The notes under the pieces were generated by a model. The model saw only the letters and a list, made by a program, of their open reading frames with translations. It did no database searches and was not told where the DNA came from. A stretch of 64,000 nt of DNA from an uncultured Duncaniella sp. (GTDB lineage: Bacteria; Bacteroidota; Bacteroidia; Bacteroidales; Muribaculaceae), in assembly GCA_910587515.1 (NCBI GenBank), contig CAJULW010000016.1, forward strand, positions 1 through 64,000, written 5' to 3'. The translations under genes and the position numbers were made by a program. Positions 26,059 to 36,612 of this stretch are shown one piece after another (the stretch's first letter is position 1; every line of letters starts with the position of its first letter).

Positions 26059-27573
26059 ATGGCTAAGAAAGCATTGTTAATGATTCTCGACGGTTGGGGA
26101 ATCGGCAACCATTCAGCGAGTGACGCTATATTCTCAACCCCTACCCCCTATTGGGACTATCTAATGGCCACCTATCCCCACAGCGAGTTACAGGCATCAG
26201 GCGAAAACGTCGGTCTTCCAGACGGCCAGATGGGCAACTCCGAAGTGGGACATCTCAATATCGGAGCCGGACGCGTACTCTATCAGGATCTCGTGAAAAT
26301 CAACAAGGCCTGCAAAGACGGTTCTATCCTTTCGAACCCCGAAATAGTAGACGCGTTCACATACGCCCGCGATAACGGCAAGGCAATACACTTCATGGGG
26401 CTTACAAGCGACGGAGGTGTGCACTCATCGCTCGACCATCTTTTCGCGCTCTGCGACATAGCAGCCCGCTATGGACTTGAAAAAGTATACATCCACTGTT
26501 TCATGGACGGACGCGACACCGACCCGCGCAGCGGAAAAGGCTTTATCGAACAGATCGAAGCCCACTGCGCAAAATCAGTAGGCAAGATCGCTTCGATCAT
26601 CGGCCGCTACTACGCCATGGACCGCGACAAACGCTGGGAGCGAGTCAAAGTCGCCTACGACCTTCTCGTCAACGGAGAGGGCAAGAAAGCAACAGACATG
26701 GCCGCAGCCGTACAGCAAAGCTATGACGAAGATGTCACTGACGAATTCATCAAACCGATCAGCAACTCCACCGTCGACGGAACCATCAAAGAGGGCGACG
26801 CAGTCATCTTCTTCAACTACCGCAACGACCGCGCCAAGGAACTGACCATCGCCCTGACACAGCACGACATACCTGAAGCTGGCATGAAAGTCATCCCTGG
26901 GCTGCAATATTACTGCATGACCCCTTACGACGCCTCATTTACCGGTGTGCACATCCTTTTCCCGAAAGAAAACGTCGGAAACACTCTGGGCGAATACCTT
27001 TCAAGCCTCGACAAAAAACAGCTGCACATCGCAGAGACCGAAAAATACGCCCACGTGACTTTCTTCTTCAACGGTGGACGCGAACAGCCCTACGAAGGGG
27101 AGGAACGCATACTCGTAGCGTCGCCCAAAGTGGCAACCTACGACCTCAAACCCGAGATGAGCGCTTACGAAGTGAAAGACAAACTCGTCGAAGCCATCAA
27201 GGAGGAAAAATACGACTTCATCGTTGTCAACTACGCCAACGGTGACATGATCGGACACACCGGAGTCTACGACGCCATCTGCAAGGCTGTCAAAGCCGTC
27301 GACGAATGCGTCCGCGACACCGTCGAAGCCGCGAAACAAGCCGGATACGAAGTCATCATCATCGCTGACCACGGCAATGCCGACAACGCAGTCAACCCTG
27401 ACGGCACTCCAAACACCGCACATTCCCTGAACCCTGTTCCCTGTATCTACGTCACAGAACGGAAAGACGCCTCATTGACAGACGGACGCCTCGCGGACGT
27501 AGCCCCGACAATGCTCAAAATCATGGGACTTCCACAACCGGCAGAAATGACAGGACGCGCCCTTATCGACTGA
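26059..27573 (+). CDS. gpmI: 2,3-bisphosphoglycerate-independent phosphoglycerate mutase
   Basis: I choose the ATG at 26059 ([16 protein letters not shown]), because the family begins there; an in-frame ATG at 25981 would add 26 atypical residues. The 505-residue enzyme interconverts 3- and 2-phosphoglycerate with two Mn ions. Visible are the N-terminal metal Asp in LDGWG, catalytic Ser61 in [22 protein letters not shown], and the metal-binding ADHGNADNA near the C-terminus. Its stop overlaps the ATG of sdaA (TGATG), so the two are coupled. Confidence 0.94.
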   Translation: MAKKALLMILDGWGIGNHSASDAIFSTPTPYWDYLMATYPHSELQASGENVGLPDGQMGNSEVGHLNIGAGRVLYQDLVKINKACKDGSILSNPEIVDAFTYARDNGKAIHFMGLTSDGGVHSSLDHLFALCDIAARYGLEKVYIHCFMDGRDTDPRSGKGFIEQIEAHCAKSVGKIASIIGRYYAMDRDKRWERVKVAYDLLVNGEGKKATDMAAAVQQSYDEDVTDEFIKPISNSTVDGTIKEGDAVIFFNYRNDRAKELTIALTQHDIPEAGMKVIPGLQYYCMTPYDASFTGVHILFPKENVGNTLGEYLSSLDKKQLHIAETEKYAHVTFFFNGGREQPYEGEERILVASPKVATYDLKPEMSAYEVKDKLVEAIKEEKYDFIVVNYANGDMIGHTGVYDAICKAVKAVDECVRDTVEAAKQAGYEVIIIADHGNADNAVNPDGTPNTAHSLNPVPCIYVTERKDASLTDGRLADVAPTMLKIMGLPQPAEMTGRALID

Positions 27574-28769
27574 TGGAATCAATCAAAAAACTCTATAAAA
27601 TCGGACACGGCCCATCAAGCTCCCACACCATGGGACCATTGAAAGCCGCCCAGGAGTTTGGCTCCCGCTATCCGGAAGCCGCATCTTTTATCGTGACCCT
27701 TTACGGAGCCCTTGCAGGCACTGGAAAGGGCCACATGACTGATGTGGCCATCCTTAGCGCATTGCAGCCCATAGCTCCGACAACAATCGAGTGGCAGCCA
27801 GACATATTCCTTCCTTTCCACCCAAATGGAATGACATTCAAAGCCTTTAATTCCGAGGGACTCGAACTTGGAAATGACACCGTGTTTTCAATCGGAGGAG
27901 GGGACATAATTCACGAAGGCGAAGAACGTCCGCCCGTCAAGGAAGTATATTCCATGAACACAATATCCGATATACTCGCATGGACCGACAAAACAGGCAA
28001 AAGTTATTGGGAATATGTCGATGAATGTGAAGACAGCGACGTTTGGGATTATCTGCGCGAAGTGTGGAAAGTGATGAAAGAGTCAGTCGAACGCGGCATC
28101 GACGCGGAGGGCGTGCTTCCCGGCGGACTCGGAGTACGTCGCAAAGCCGTCAGCTATTATATCCATGCCACAGGGCATACCACCAGTCTCCGAAGCCGTG
28201 GACTGCTCTATGCCTACGCCCTCGCTGTCAGCGAGGAAAACGCATCTGGAGGCAAGATCGTCACGGCTCCCACATGTGGCTCATCCGGAGTATTGCCGGC
28301 TGTGCTCTATCATCTATCGACATCAAAAGGTTTCAGCGACAAACGTATATTCCGGGCGCTGGCTACTGCCGGACTTTTCGGTAGCGTCGTCAAATACAAC
28401 GCCTCCGTTTCAGGAGCGGAAGTAGGCTGTCAGGGAGAAGTAGGAGTAGCCTGCGCCATGGCAGCGGCAGCGGCGACCCAATTGTTCGGGGGCACACCCG
28501 CACAGATCGAATACTCAGCCGAAATGGGACTCGAACACCATCTCGGACTTACCTGCGACCCTGTATGCGGACTCGTTCAGATACCATGCATCGAACGCAA
28601 CGCATACGCGGCCGCCCGCGCTCTCGACAGCAATCTCTACGCCTCGTTTTCCGACGGACACCACTCCGTAAGCTTCGACCGTATCGTCGAAGTGATGAAA
28701 CAGACCGGCCATGACTTGCCATCGATCTACAAAGAGACCGCCCAAGGAGGCCTCGCGATCATCAAGTAG
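27573..28769 (+). CDS. sdaA: L-serine ammonia-lyase, iron-sulfur type
   Basis: The 398-residue protein fuses the beta and alpha domains of the Fe-S L-serine dehydratase. The N-terminal IGHGPSSSHTMGP segment binds substrate. Cluster cysteines are visible in APTCGSSG and CDPVCGLVQIPC. It deaminates serine to pyruvate, feeding off 3-phosphoglycerate-derived serine, which fits the coupling to gpmI (1-base overlap). The cluster is oxygen-labile, consistent with an anaerobe. Confidence 0.92.
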   Translation: MESIKKLYKIGHGPSSSHTMGPLKAAQEFGSRYPEAASFIVTLYGALAGTGKGHMTDVAILSALQPIAPTTIEWQPDIFLPFHPNGMTFKAFNSEGLELGNDTVFSIGGGDIIHEGEERPPVKEVYSMNTISDILAWTDKTGKSYWEYVDECEDSDVWDYLREVWKVMKESVERGIDAEGVLPGGLGVRRKAVSYYIHATGHTTSLRSRGLLYAYALAVSEENASGGKIVTAPTCGSSGVLPAVLYHLSTSKGFSDKRIFRALATAGLFGSVVKYNASVSGAEVGCQGEVGVACAMAAAAATQLFGGTPAQIEYSAEMGLEHHLGLTCDPVCGLVQIPCIERNAYAAARALDSNLYASFSDGHHSVSFDRIVEVMKQTGHDLPSIYKETAQGGLAIIK

Positions 28770-28826
28770 TACCAAACAGACGCGAACCGCGTCACAAGTT
28801 AAAACCATAGAGCGTAGAAAAATAGT

Positions 28827-30409
28827 ATGGCTCGACAGTATGACTATCTTGTAATAGGCTCAGGCATAGCCGGCATGAGTTTCGCACTTAAAGTCGCCTC
28901 AAAAGGGCGCGTAGCACTCATCTGCAAAACCACTCTCGACGAAGCGAACACCGCTTTGGCACAGGGAGGCGTCGCCTCTGTCACAAACCTCGAAGTCGAT
29001 GACTTCGAAAAGCACATCAATGACACCATGATAGCCGGTGACTGGCTCAGCGACCCTGAAGCGGTCAGAAAAGTGGTCACCGAAGCTCCGGAACAGATAC
29101 GCGAACTCATAAACTGGGGAGTAAACTTCGATAAGAAAGAAGACGGCAGTTTCGACCTGCACCGCGAAGGCGGCCACTCCGAGTTCCGCATATTGCACCA
29201 TGCCGACAATACCGTTTCGAGATACAGCGATCGCTCATCGAAGCGGTCAGAGCCAATGGCAACATCGACATATTCGAACATCATTTCGCCATCGAGATAA
29301 TCACCCAACACCATTTGGGGAAAATAGTCACCCGTCGAACCCCCGACATCACCTGCTATGGAGCATACGTGCTTGACACGTCCACAGGAAATGTCGAGAC
29401 ATTCCTTTCGCGCATCACGCTAATAGCGACAGGGGGCGTTGGCGCTGTCTATCAGACAACAACCAACCCGCTTGTGGCCACCGGTGACGGCATCGCAATG
29501 GTCTACCGGGCCAAAGGCACTGTCAAAGACATGGAGTTCATCCAATTCCACCCCACCGCCCTCTACCACCCAGGTGACCGACCGAATTTTCTCATAACCG
29601 AAGCCATGCGCGGTTACGGTGCTGTGCTTCGCAATCTAAAAGGTGAGGAATTCATGCACAAGTATGACCCGCGACTGTCGTTGGCTCCGCGCGACATAGT
29701 TGCCCGCGCCATAGACTCCGAAATGAAACTCACGGGTGACGACCACGTGTATCTCGACGTGACACACAAGGATCCGGAAGAAACACGCCATCATTTTCCG
29801 AACATCTATGCCAAGTGCCTGTCACTCGGCATAGACATAACCAAAGATTATATCCCTGTCGCACCGGCCGCCCACTACCTCTGCGGAGGCATAAAGGTCG
29901 ATTCGAACGCAGAATCATCCATCAGGCGCCTATATGCCGTCGGTGAATGCTCATGCACCGGTCTACACGGAGGAAATCGACTTGCATCCAATTCGCTCAT
30001 CGAAGCCGTTGTCTATGCCGACGCGGCAGCGAGACACGCCATTGACAACGCTCCCCATTACGAACTGCGCACGGACATACCTTCATGGAACGACGAAGGC
30101 ACACGCAACCCCGAAGAAATGGTGCTCATCACCCAAAGCATCAAGGAAGTAAACCAGATAATGGGAACATACGTTGGCATCGTGCGCTCCAATCTCCGTC
30201 TTGACCGTGCCTGGAACCGTCTCGACATTCTCTACGAGGAGACAGAACGACTCTTCAAGCGATCGAAAGCCTCTCGCGAGATATGCGAGCTACGCAATAT
30301 AATCAATGTAGGATATCTTATCATGCGTCAGGCCAAAGAACGAAAAGAATCCCGAGGACTGCACTACACCATGGATTATCCGCCCGTACCACATGAACCC
30401 AAATCATAA
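28827..30409 (+). pseudogene. nadB: L-aspartate oxidase gene with one frameshift
   Basis: The first part (28827 to about 29213) reads as NadB from the FAD-binding GSGIAGMSFAL through ALAQGGVAS and HREGGHSEFRILHHADNT. The frame then breaks into unrelated residues and stops at 29300. The second frame, from about 29215, continues exactly with GFEIQRSLIEAV, then IALIATGG-like and HPTALYHPGDRP motifs, to 30409. The expected HADNTGFEI join requires one extra G where the sequence has ACCGTTTCG (29211-29219). NadB makes iminoaspartate, the first step of de novo NAD synthesis. Everything else is intact, so this is a very recent mutation or a one-base sequence error. nadA and nadC are not in the window. 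Confidence 0.9.
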
Positions 30410-30418
30410 CCCAAAGAC

Positions 30419-30459
30419 ACATCCGGAACAGGGCGCAATAAAATCCCCGCTCCGGATGT
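30419..30459 (+). terminator. Hairpin between nadB and the DUF4294 gene
   Basis: ACATCCGG pairs with CCGGATGT, with an inner GGG/CCC stem. The tail is TTATAATATATATG with no solid T-run, so it may be a weak terminator or processing site 11 bases before the next start. Confidence 0.5.
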
Positions 30460-30469
30460 TATAATATAT

Positions 30470-31126
30470 ATGACATATATCCGACAAATCCTGACAGCAC
30501 TATTACTGGCTACGTCTATCCTCCATCCGGGGATACTCAGAGCCATGCCCGACGATGGGGATGATGTGCCTGAAATAATCAATGCTGGTTCGGGACGCGT
30601 CAAACCGATTCAAGGATACTACATTTTTCAGGAAGACGGAGAAGACAGGCTAATGCTCGTACTTGCGGAAGTCACCATATTTCCACCAATGAAATTCAAA
30701 AACAAGAAAGAAGAAGAATTTTATTGGAAGACCGTACGCGATGTAAAGAAAACCCTCCCCTACGCAAAACTGATCTGCGAGACCCTGATCGAGACATACG
30801 AATATATCGAGACCTACCCTACACAAAAAGAGCGAGAAGAGCATCTGAAGCGCATGGAGGGCGAAGTGTTCAAACAATACAAGCCCACATTGAAAAAATT
30901 TACCAAATCACAGGCTCAGATGCTTGTGAAATTGATAAATCGCGAGACCGACCAGTCAAGCTACAATATCTTAAAAGCATTTCTAGGCTCGTTTCGCGCA
31001 AGTTTCTGGCAGACTTTCGGCCGACTTTTCGGAGTGAACCTCAAAACCACATACAATCCGGAGACCGACCGCAAGGACGCTATCGTCGAACGTGTCGCCA
31101 CTATGGTCGAACTCGGCCAACTCTAA
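30470..31126 (+). CDS. DUF4294 domain protein
   Basis: The 218-residue protein has an N-terminal hydrophobic signal (MTYIRQILTALLLATSILHP). The body matches the Bacteroidetes DUF4294 family as I know it: EVTIFPPMKFKNKKEEEFYW, a helix VKKTLPYAKLI, and FWQTFGRLFGVNLKTTYNP near the end. Its function is unknown; it is probably periplasmic. It shares direction with nadB upstream. A small hairpin (CACAAC/GTTGTG, 31150-31167) follows it. Confidence 0.75.
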   Translation: MTYIRQILTALLLATSILHPGILRAMPDDGDDVPEIINAGSGRVKPIQGYYIFQEDGEDRLMLVLAEVTIFPPMKFKNKKEEEFYWKTVRDVKKTLPYAKLICETLIETYEYIETYPTQKEREEHLKRMEGEVFKQYKPTLKKFTKSQAQMLVKLINRETDQSSYNILKAFLGSFRASFWQTFGRLFGVNLKTTYNPETDRKDAIVERVATMVELGQL

Positions 31127-31226
31127 AAGCCTATGGTCTTTCCCTTATCCACAACATAATCGTTGTGTTTAATCAAGTCGTAAAAAATGATGTGAGTAAC
31201 ACAACCGGCACGATCTGATTAACGAC

Positions 31227-31262
31227 AAAAAGCCCGGCTGGACGCTGGTTCCACTGCCGGGC
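31227..31262 (-). terminator. Terminator of the minus-strand RNA candidate
   Basis: On the minus strand GCCCGGC pairs with GCCGGGC around a 17-base loop and is followed directly by five T. Polarity is clear: there is no T-run on the plus side. Confidence 0.8.
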
Positions 31263-31480
31263 CGGGTGATTTTAATCGGATAGCGGGGTTTCACTGCCGC
31301 CATCCTAAGATTTCTACGGTTTAGAAACCTTCAACAATCGGAACTGAGGGGAATATATCCGCAAACAGTTCTTACATTATATAGTCCGAGGGTAATGCCC
31401 TTGGCTACCGTTGAACGCGATTGACAAATCCCGTTCACTGTTAGAACGTCCGAGCCAACTCTTGGTTGGCACGATATCGT
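31232..31480 (-). ncRNA. Structured non-coding RNA candidate (about 250 nt)
   Basis: The region has no supportable ORF but several stable hairpins in a row on the minus strand: GCCAAC/GTTGGC (31454-31470), GTGAAC/GTTCAAC, CCAAGGG/CCCTCGG, AAGGTTTCTA/TAGAAATCTT and GGATGGCGG/CCGCTATCC, and then a strong minus-strand terminator. No protein gene upstream on that strand needs the terminator. The size and layout would fit a housekeeping regulatory RNA such as a 6S-like RNA or the Bacteroidales-1 motif, but I cannot confirm either. No clear promoter box is visible. Confidence 0.5.
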
Positions 31481-31533
31481 TTAAAATAATCAAATTGATG
31501 TTAGAGGGTGTTTAATAACTCACCGAAAAGGCG

Positions 31534-31541
31534 TATCTTTG
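31534..31541 (+). promoter_or_regulatory. -7 box of ksgA
   Basis: TATCTTTG lies 33 bases before the ksgA start. The expected -33 position holds GTGTTTA, a weak match. Confidence 0.55.
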
Positions 31542-31574
31542 TAGCGTTCAATCACACTTTAAGCGCAGAAGCCC

Positions 31575-32387
31575 ATGAAACAAAGACATGTCAAATCCGA
31601 CATGGGAAGCGATGTCAAACCCAAAAAGGCTCTCGGCCAGCATTTTCTTACAGACGAGAGCATCGCTGCGCGCATAGCCGCAACTCTCGATGACTACAAA
31701 GGGCTTCCCGTGATGGAAGTAGGCCCGGGCATGGGGGTGCTGACCAAATATCTCCTCGCGACAGGCCATGACGTAAAAGTCGCTGAAATAGACATAGAGA
31801 GCGTCGAATACCTGCGATATAACTATCCGGAACTTGCCGGACGCATACTTGACGCTGATTTCCTTCGCCTTGATCTCGCACAAGTTTATCCTGACGGACA
31901 GAAACTATGTGTCATCGGCAACTATCCATATAATATATCATCACAGATATTCTTTCATGTTCTCGACTACCGCGATCAAGTCGTATGCTGTTCCGGTATG
32001 CTTCAGCGCGAAGTGGCCGAGCGTTTCGCTGCCGCACCAGGGACGAAGGCCCGCGGTATACTAAGCGTCCTGCTTCAGGCTTGGTACAATGTGGAATATC
32101 TCTTTACCGTAGACGAAAACGTATTCAATCCGCCACCAAAGGTGAAAAGCGGGGTCATTCGAATGACCCGCAATACAGTGACCGAACTCGGATGCGACGA
32201 AAAATTATTCAAATCCGTGGTCAAAACCACATTCGGACAGAGACGAAAAACCATACGCAATTCAATCCGCGGCATGTTTCCGGCCGGAGTACCTTTGCCT
32301 GACTCCCACCTCCTCTCCATGCGCCCCGAACAGCTTTCTGTCGGTGAGTTTGTAGAGCTGACCAAGCTCATAACCTCTCTCAGGTAA
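31575..32387 (+). CDS. rsmA: 16S rRNA (adenine1518/1519-N6) dimethyltransferase
   Basis: The 270-residue KsgA protein dimethylates two adjacent adenosines in helix 45 of 16S rRNA. It shows the start LGQHFLTD, the SAM-binding loop EVGPGMGVLT (about 48-57), the catalytic NYPYNISSQI (about 115-124) and the C-terminal FGQRRKTIRNS. A second ATG at residue 10 (31602) is also possible. The mgtE gene begins 42 bases after its stop. Confidence 0.93.
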   Translation: MKQRHVKSDMGSDVKPKKALGQHFLTDESIAARIAATLDDYKGLPVMEVGPGMGVLTKYLLATGHDVKVAEIDIESVEYLRYNYPELAGRILDADFLRLDLAQVYPDGQKLCVIGNYPYNISSQIFFHVLDYRDQVVCCSGMLQREVAERFAAAPGTKARGILSVLLQAWYNVEYLFTVDENVFNPPPKVKSGVIRMTRNTVTELGCDEKLFKSVVKTTFGQRRKTIRNSIRGMFPAGVPLPDSHLLSMRPEQLSVGEFVELTKLITSLR

Positions 32388-32429
32388 AAGAATTTAACAT
32401 CTCCAACCGGCCCAAGAGGCAGAACGAAT

Positions 32430-33796
32430 ATGAAAGAATTCACTCCGGAATATCTCGCCCATCTGCGTAAAATCATACACGACCGAGCCGACACGGCCGC
32501 CCGTGAGGAACTATCCGATCTTCACCCGGCAGACATAGCCGAACTTTACCAAGATCTGGATCTTGACGAGGCGGAATACCTGTTTAAGCTTCTCGACGAA
32601 GATACGCAGGCCGATCTTTTGATGGAACTTGACGAGGACGACCGAGCCAAGCTCCTCTCAAAAATGGATGTGGCGGATATCGCCAAACAGATCGAGCACC
32701 TCGACTCGGACGACGCTGTCGATATCATCCAGGAACTCGACGAGGACGACCGAGAAAAAATCCTCAGCCACATTGACGACGTCGAACAGGCTGGCGACAT
32801 CATCGACCTCTTGAAATACGACGAAGACACGGCCGGTGGACTTATGGGCACTGAGATGATCGTTGTCAACGAAAACTGGAGTATGCCGGAATGTATCAAA
32901 CAGATGCGTATGCAAGCCGAGGATATGGACGAGGTCTATTATGTCTATGTGGTCGATAATGAAGACCGCCTGCGAGGCACTCTACCTCTCAAAAAACTCA
33001 TCACACACCCATCAGTGTCAAAGATCCGTCATGTGATGGAAACAGACCCTGTGTCAGTCAAAGCCGACACGCCCATTGACGACGTGGCTCTCGATTTCGA
33101 AAAATACGACCTTGTCGCCATGCCTGTCATAGACTCTATCGGACGTCTTCTCGGGCGCATAACAGTCGACGACGTAATGGACAAGGTGCGCGACTCAAGC
33201 GAACGCGACTATCAGTTGGCATCCGGTCTTTCAGGTGACGTAGAAAGTGACGACAAACTTTTCGCACAGACAAAAGCACGTCTGCCATGGCTACTTATCG
33301 GCATGATCGGGGGATTGTGCAACTCTCTGATACTTGGCCGTTTTGAAGGCGGGTTTGTCATAGATCCGGCTCTTGCGCTGTTCATCCCGCTTATAGTACA
33401 GGAGGCAATGTCGGCACACAATCTTCAGCAATCGTCGTTCAAGGTCTTGCCAACGGCTCTCTTGACATCCGTAAGTCTTCGCGCCAACTGCTAAAGGAAC
33501 TTGGCGTCGGGCTGCTCAACGGCAGCATAATCGCGATACTCGTCTTCCTATATAATTTCTTCACACTCGGCCACGGGCACGAGGTCACGACTTTCGCTGT
33601 ATCCATCTCTATTTTCTGCGTGGTCATGTTCGCTTCCGTTTTCGGCACTTTTGTCCCGCTTACCCTTGAAAAATTCAAAATCGATCCGGCTATAGCTACA
33701 GGTCCGTTTATCTCCATAACCAACGACATAATAGGAATGCTTATCTATATGTCGATATCCTCATGGCTAATAATAGCATTCGGAATAAGTCACTGA
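32430..33796 (+). pseudogene. mgtE: MgtE-type Mg2+ transporter gene with one frameshift
   Basis: The first frame (32430 to about 33395) encodes the acidic MgtE N-domain (helical repeats such as LLMELDEDDRAKLLSKMD), two CBS domains and the first membrane segment, ending FIPLI. The reading then breaks (stop 33494). The other frame from 33398 continues TGGNVGTQSSAIVVQGLANG and four membrane segments to the stop at 33796. Homologues have two residues between FIPLI and TGGN; here only two bases (33396-33397) separate them, a net loss of four bases. The break falls in the ion-pore region, so the channel could not form. A terminator follows. It is either a genuine loss or an assembly error. Confidence 0.88.
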
Positions 33797-33840
33797 CAAG
33801 AAATCATGACTGAGAATCGCGGCCAATCCAAACAAGAACA

Positions 33841-33884
33841 AAAGCGTCGACTTCACAAATGAAGTCGACGCTTTCAGTTTTTTT
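33841..33884. terminator. Bidirectional terminator between mgtE and hflX
   Basis: AAAGCGTCGACTTCA pairs perfectly with TGAAGTCGACGCTTT around CAAA, and CAG plus seven T follow. Confidence 0.88.
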
Positions 33885-33969
33885 CAATACCGCTTAGTTC
33901 TCAACAAACGAACAGGAAAGCGGTTACATAGAGGGATGGAGATCTAAAAAGCGTTTAACAACACACCCT

Positions 33970-35196
33970 CTATATCTCGGTGTCTTCCTCGTCATATTTC
34001 TGAAAAAGAAAATCATTATAAGGAAAGCGAGTCAGATGTATCTCCTTGGCCCGTTCATAAAGCATCCGCTTCAATTCATCAATATTCGTACCGGTCTTAG
34101 CCGATATGAACACACAATCATGCGGCAGACGGGACATCCACATGCGTTTCAACTCGTCAAGCGATATGTTTTCGCGTGTCTCCGGAGTAAGATCATTTTC
34201 ATCCTTTGGCTTATATGTGAAAGCGTCAATTTTATTGAACACCATGATCATCGGTTTTTCAGCCCCGTCGCAAATCTCACGCAGCGTCTTGTCAACCACC
34301 TCTATCTGCTCCTCGAAATTAGGATGTGAAATATCGACAACATGCACAAGCAAGTCCGCCTCCCGGACCTCGTCGAGAGTCGATTTGAACGAATCTACAA
34401 GATGGGTGGGCAACTTACGGATAAATCCAACCGTGTCAGTCAGCAGAAAGGGAAGATTGTCTATTATGACCTTACGCACTGTCGTGTCGAGAGTCGCGAA
34501 CAGCTTGTTTTCGGCAAACACCTCACTCTTGCTCAGGACATTCATCAGCGTAGATTTCCCGGCATTTGTATAGCCCACAAGAGCGACACGCGTAAGCTTA
34601 CCCCTATTTTTACGTTGCACGGCTTTCTGCTTGTCTATGCTACGTAATTCCTCCTTAAGCAAGGAAATCTTATTAAGGATTATACGTCGGTCGGTCTCAA
34701 TCTGAGTCTCACCCGGTCCACGCATACCGATGCCACCACGCTGACGTTCAAGGTGAGTCCACATACGTGTAAGACGCGGAAGCAGATACTGGTACTGCGC
34801 CAACTCAACCTGCGTCTTCGCATTGGCCGTGCGCGCGCGTTTAGCGAAGATGTCAAGTATCAGACTCGTACGGTCAAGTATCTTGACTTTGAGCTCACGC
34901 TCTATGTTAAGAACTTGCTTCGAACTGAGATCGTCATCGAAAATCGCCATCCCTATATCATTGTCCTCGATAAAATCCCTTATCTCTTCCAACTTCCCCT
35001 TGCCGACAAAAGTGCGGGGATTCGGATAAGGCAAACGCTGCATGAATATTTTCACCGTCTCCGCTCCGGCCGTATCAGCAAGAAAGGCAAGCTCGTCAAG
35101 ATATTCACGCGCTTTGGTTTCGTTTTGCTGTTCGGATATCAACCCGACGAGCACAGCGCGTTCTGTAATCTGCTCGTTCAATATCTGGTCTATCAT
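33970..35196 (-). CDS. hflX: Ribosome-associated GTPase HflX
   Basis: The 408-residue protein has the HflX N-terminal domain (NPRTFVGKGKLEEI), a helical linker with the family signature ERQRGGIGMRGPGETQ, and a G domain: G1 GYTNAGKST, G3 DTVGFI, G4 NKID, G5 SAK. HflX splits ribosomes under stress. It is alone on the minus strand. A weak minus-strand hairpin lies between it and the WecA-like gene upstream. Confidence 0.93.
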   Translation of the reverse strand: MIDQILNEQITERAVLVGLISEQQNETKAREYLDELAFLADTAGAETVKIFMQRLPYPNPRTFVGKGKLEEIRDFIEDNDIGMAIFDDDLSSKQVLNIERELKVKILDRTSLILDIFAKRARTANAKTQVELAQYQYLLPRLTRMWTHLERQRGGIGMRGPGETQIETDRRIILNKISLLKEELRSIDKQKAVQRKNRGKLTRVALVGYTNAGKSTLMNVLSKSEVFAENKLFATLDTTVRKVIIDNLPFLLTDTVGFIRKLPTHLVDSFKSTLDEVREADLLVHVVDISHPNFEEQIEVVDKTLREICDGAEKPMIMVFNKIDAFTYKPKDENDLTPETRENISLDELKRMWMSRLPHDCVFISAKTGTNIDELKRMLYERAKEIHLTRFPYNDFLFQKYDEEDTEI

Positions 35197-35321
35197 AATT
35201 ATCGGTGCTTTATTAAGAAGAAAACGAAGCCGCTAAGGCTTCAGTGGATAATAATAAATCGATGTGATTCACAAAGGTAACAATTTTCCTACTAAATAAT
35301 CACCTTTAACGACATATAATA

Positions 35322-35350
35322 AGAGTGTGCCTGGCATTCAGACACACTCT
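35322..35350 (-). terminator. Weak terminator of the WecA-like gene
   Basis: AGAGTGTG pairs with CACACTCT, and on the minus strand TTATTATAT follows. It has a stem but a broken T-run. Confidence 0.5.
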
Positions 35351-35374
35351 CTATACTCTATAGGAATCACGCTT

Positions 35375-36511
35375 TTACTCCACACATGCCTCCCTGCGTT
35401 TCTTGATACGCGCGGAAAGATAACTGTTGGCGACAATCCAAAGCAAGACATCCATCCCTATAAGGATATTGATATTGACATCGAGAGCCGACAGTAAAAA
35501 ATTAAGGAGTGTAAACATAAGTGACACACTGACTATCGTGACCATTGCCACACGAGGCTTCATGCCGGCAGCAAGGAGTTTATGGTGAATATGATTCTTG
35601 TCGGGTAGGAACGGACTACGGCGCTGACGTATGCGAAGTATATAGACCCTCACAACATCAAAACACGGCACAAGCAAAGGCGAATAAGCAAGCACGGCTG
35701 TATTTATCTCCATGCCAGGAGTCGCAGGATGAACATAGAGCCGCACTCCAAGCACCGCGAGGAGAAGCCCGATAGTAAGCGAGCCTGTATCTCCCATGAA
35801 AATCTTGCTATGTTTGGTGACGTCACCGAACACATTGTAATAATAAAACGGAACGAGAACTCCGAGAGTGGCGAAACTCAATGCGGCCAACGCATACTCT
35901 CCGAGGTAGAAAAACGAAACCCCGTATATGGCACAGGCGATCGAACTGAGTCCGGACGCAAGCCCGTCAATACCGTCTATGAGGTTTATCGCATTTATAA
36001 GAAACACTATGACGATCAATGTGAAAGGCCATCCAAACCATTCCGCGACCTCTCCTATGCCAAGTACGCCACCAAGGGTGGAGAACCATACCCCACCGCC
36101 TATAATGGTAGCCGCACACATAAGCTGTACGACAAATTTAGCCCTGTATTTAATACCTATCAAATCATCCGCCATACCGACAAGATATAGCAGTTCAAGG
36201 GCGATAAAAGTTGAAAGCATCGTCTGATACGCATCAGAAAAGGCATCCGAAAAAGCGACAAACTCAAGACGAAGATTGGAAATCAACACGACCGCTATCG
36301 AAACGTAGATCACCGGGGCGAAAGCGATGCCACCGAGACGAGGCACAAGACCTTTATGTATTTTACGCTCATCGACCTCATCGAAAAGCTTACGACGATA
36401 TGCTATCAGCAAAATTTGAGGGATAAGCACTCCGGCAAAAAGCGCACAGAGCACAAAAACGATGACTAAGTTGATAGACCAGTAGCCCATGAAAAATGTA
36501 ATTGTAGACAA
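35375..36511 (-). CDS. WecA/TagO-like undecaprenyl-phosphate sugar-1-phosphate transferase
   Basis: The 378-residue polytopic protein (about 10-11 membrane segments) is of the MraY superfamily. It carries the key motifs: KIHKGLVPRLGG (about 52), MADDLIG (Asp-Asp, about 113), the NAINLIDGIDGLA loop, FMGDTGSL, and DKNHIHHKLL, the His-rich loop that marks WecA-type over MraY enzymes. It transfers GlcNAc-1-P or a similar sugar to undecaprenyl phosphate to start a surface glycan. A consensus promoter lies 100 bases upstream. Confidence 0.9.
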   Translation of the reverse strand: MSTITFFMGYWSINLVIVFVLCALFAGVLIPQILLIAYRRKLFDEVDERKIHKGLVPRLGGIAFAPVIYVSIAVVLISNLRLEFVAFSDAFSDAYQTMLSTFIALELLYLVGMADDLIGIKYRAKFVVQLMCAATIIGGGVWFSTLGGVLGIGEVAEWFGWPFTLIVIVFLINAINLIDGIDGLASGLSSIACAIYGVSFFYLGEYALAALSFATLGVLVPFYYYNVFGDVTKHSKIFMGDTGSLTIGLLLAVLGVRLYVHPATPGMEINTAVLAYSPLLVPCFDVVRVYILRIRQRRSPFLPDKNHIHHKLLAAGMKPRVAMVTIVSVSLMFTLLNFLLSALDVNINILIGMDVLLWIVANSYLSARIKKRREACVE

Positions 36512-36612
36512 AACGGTTACATCTTATAAAAACCGATTATGCCGATAATTAATAGACGCGCAAACCAAGTGTGCATTAGTGCGCAAAACATTTACGGAAG
36601 TAGTTCCGATTG

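Noticed and set aside
29205..29225. Programmed frameshifting in nadB
   Set aside because: No slippery heptamer or downstream pseudoknot is seen, and the family is not known to use it; a deletion or sequence error is simpler.
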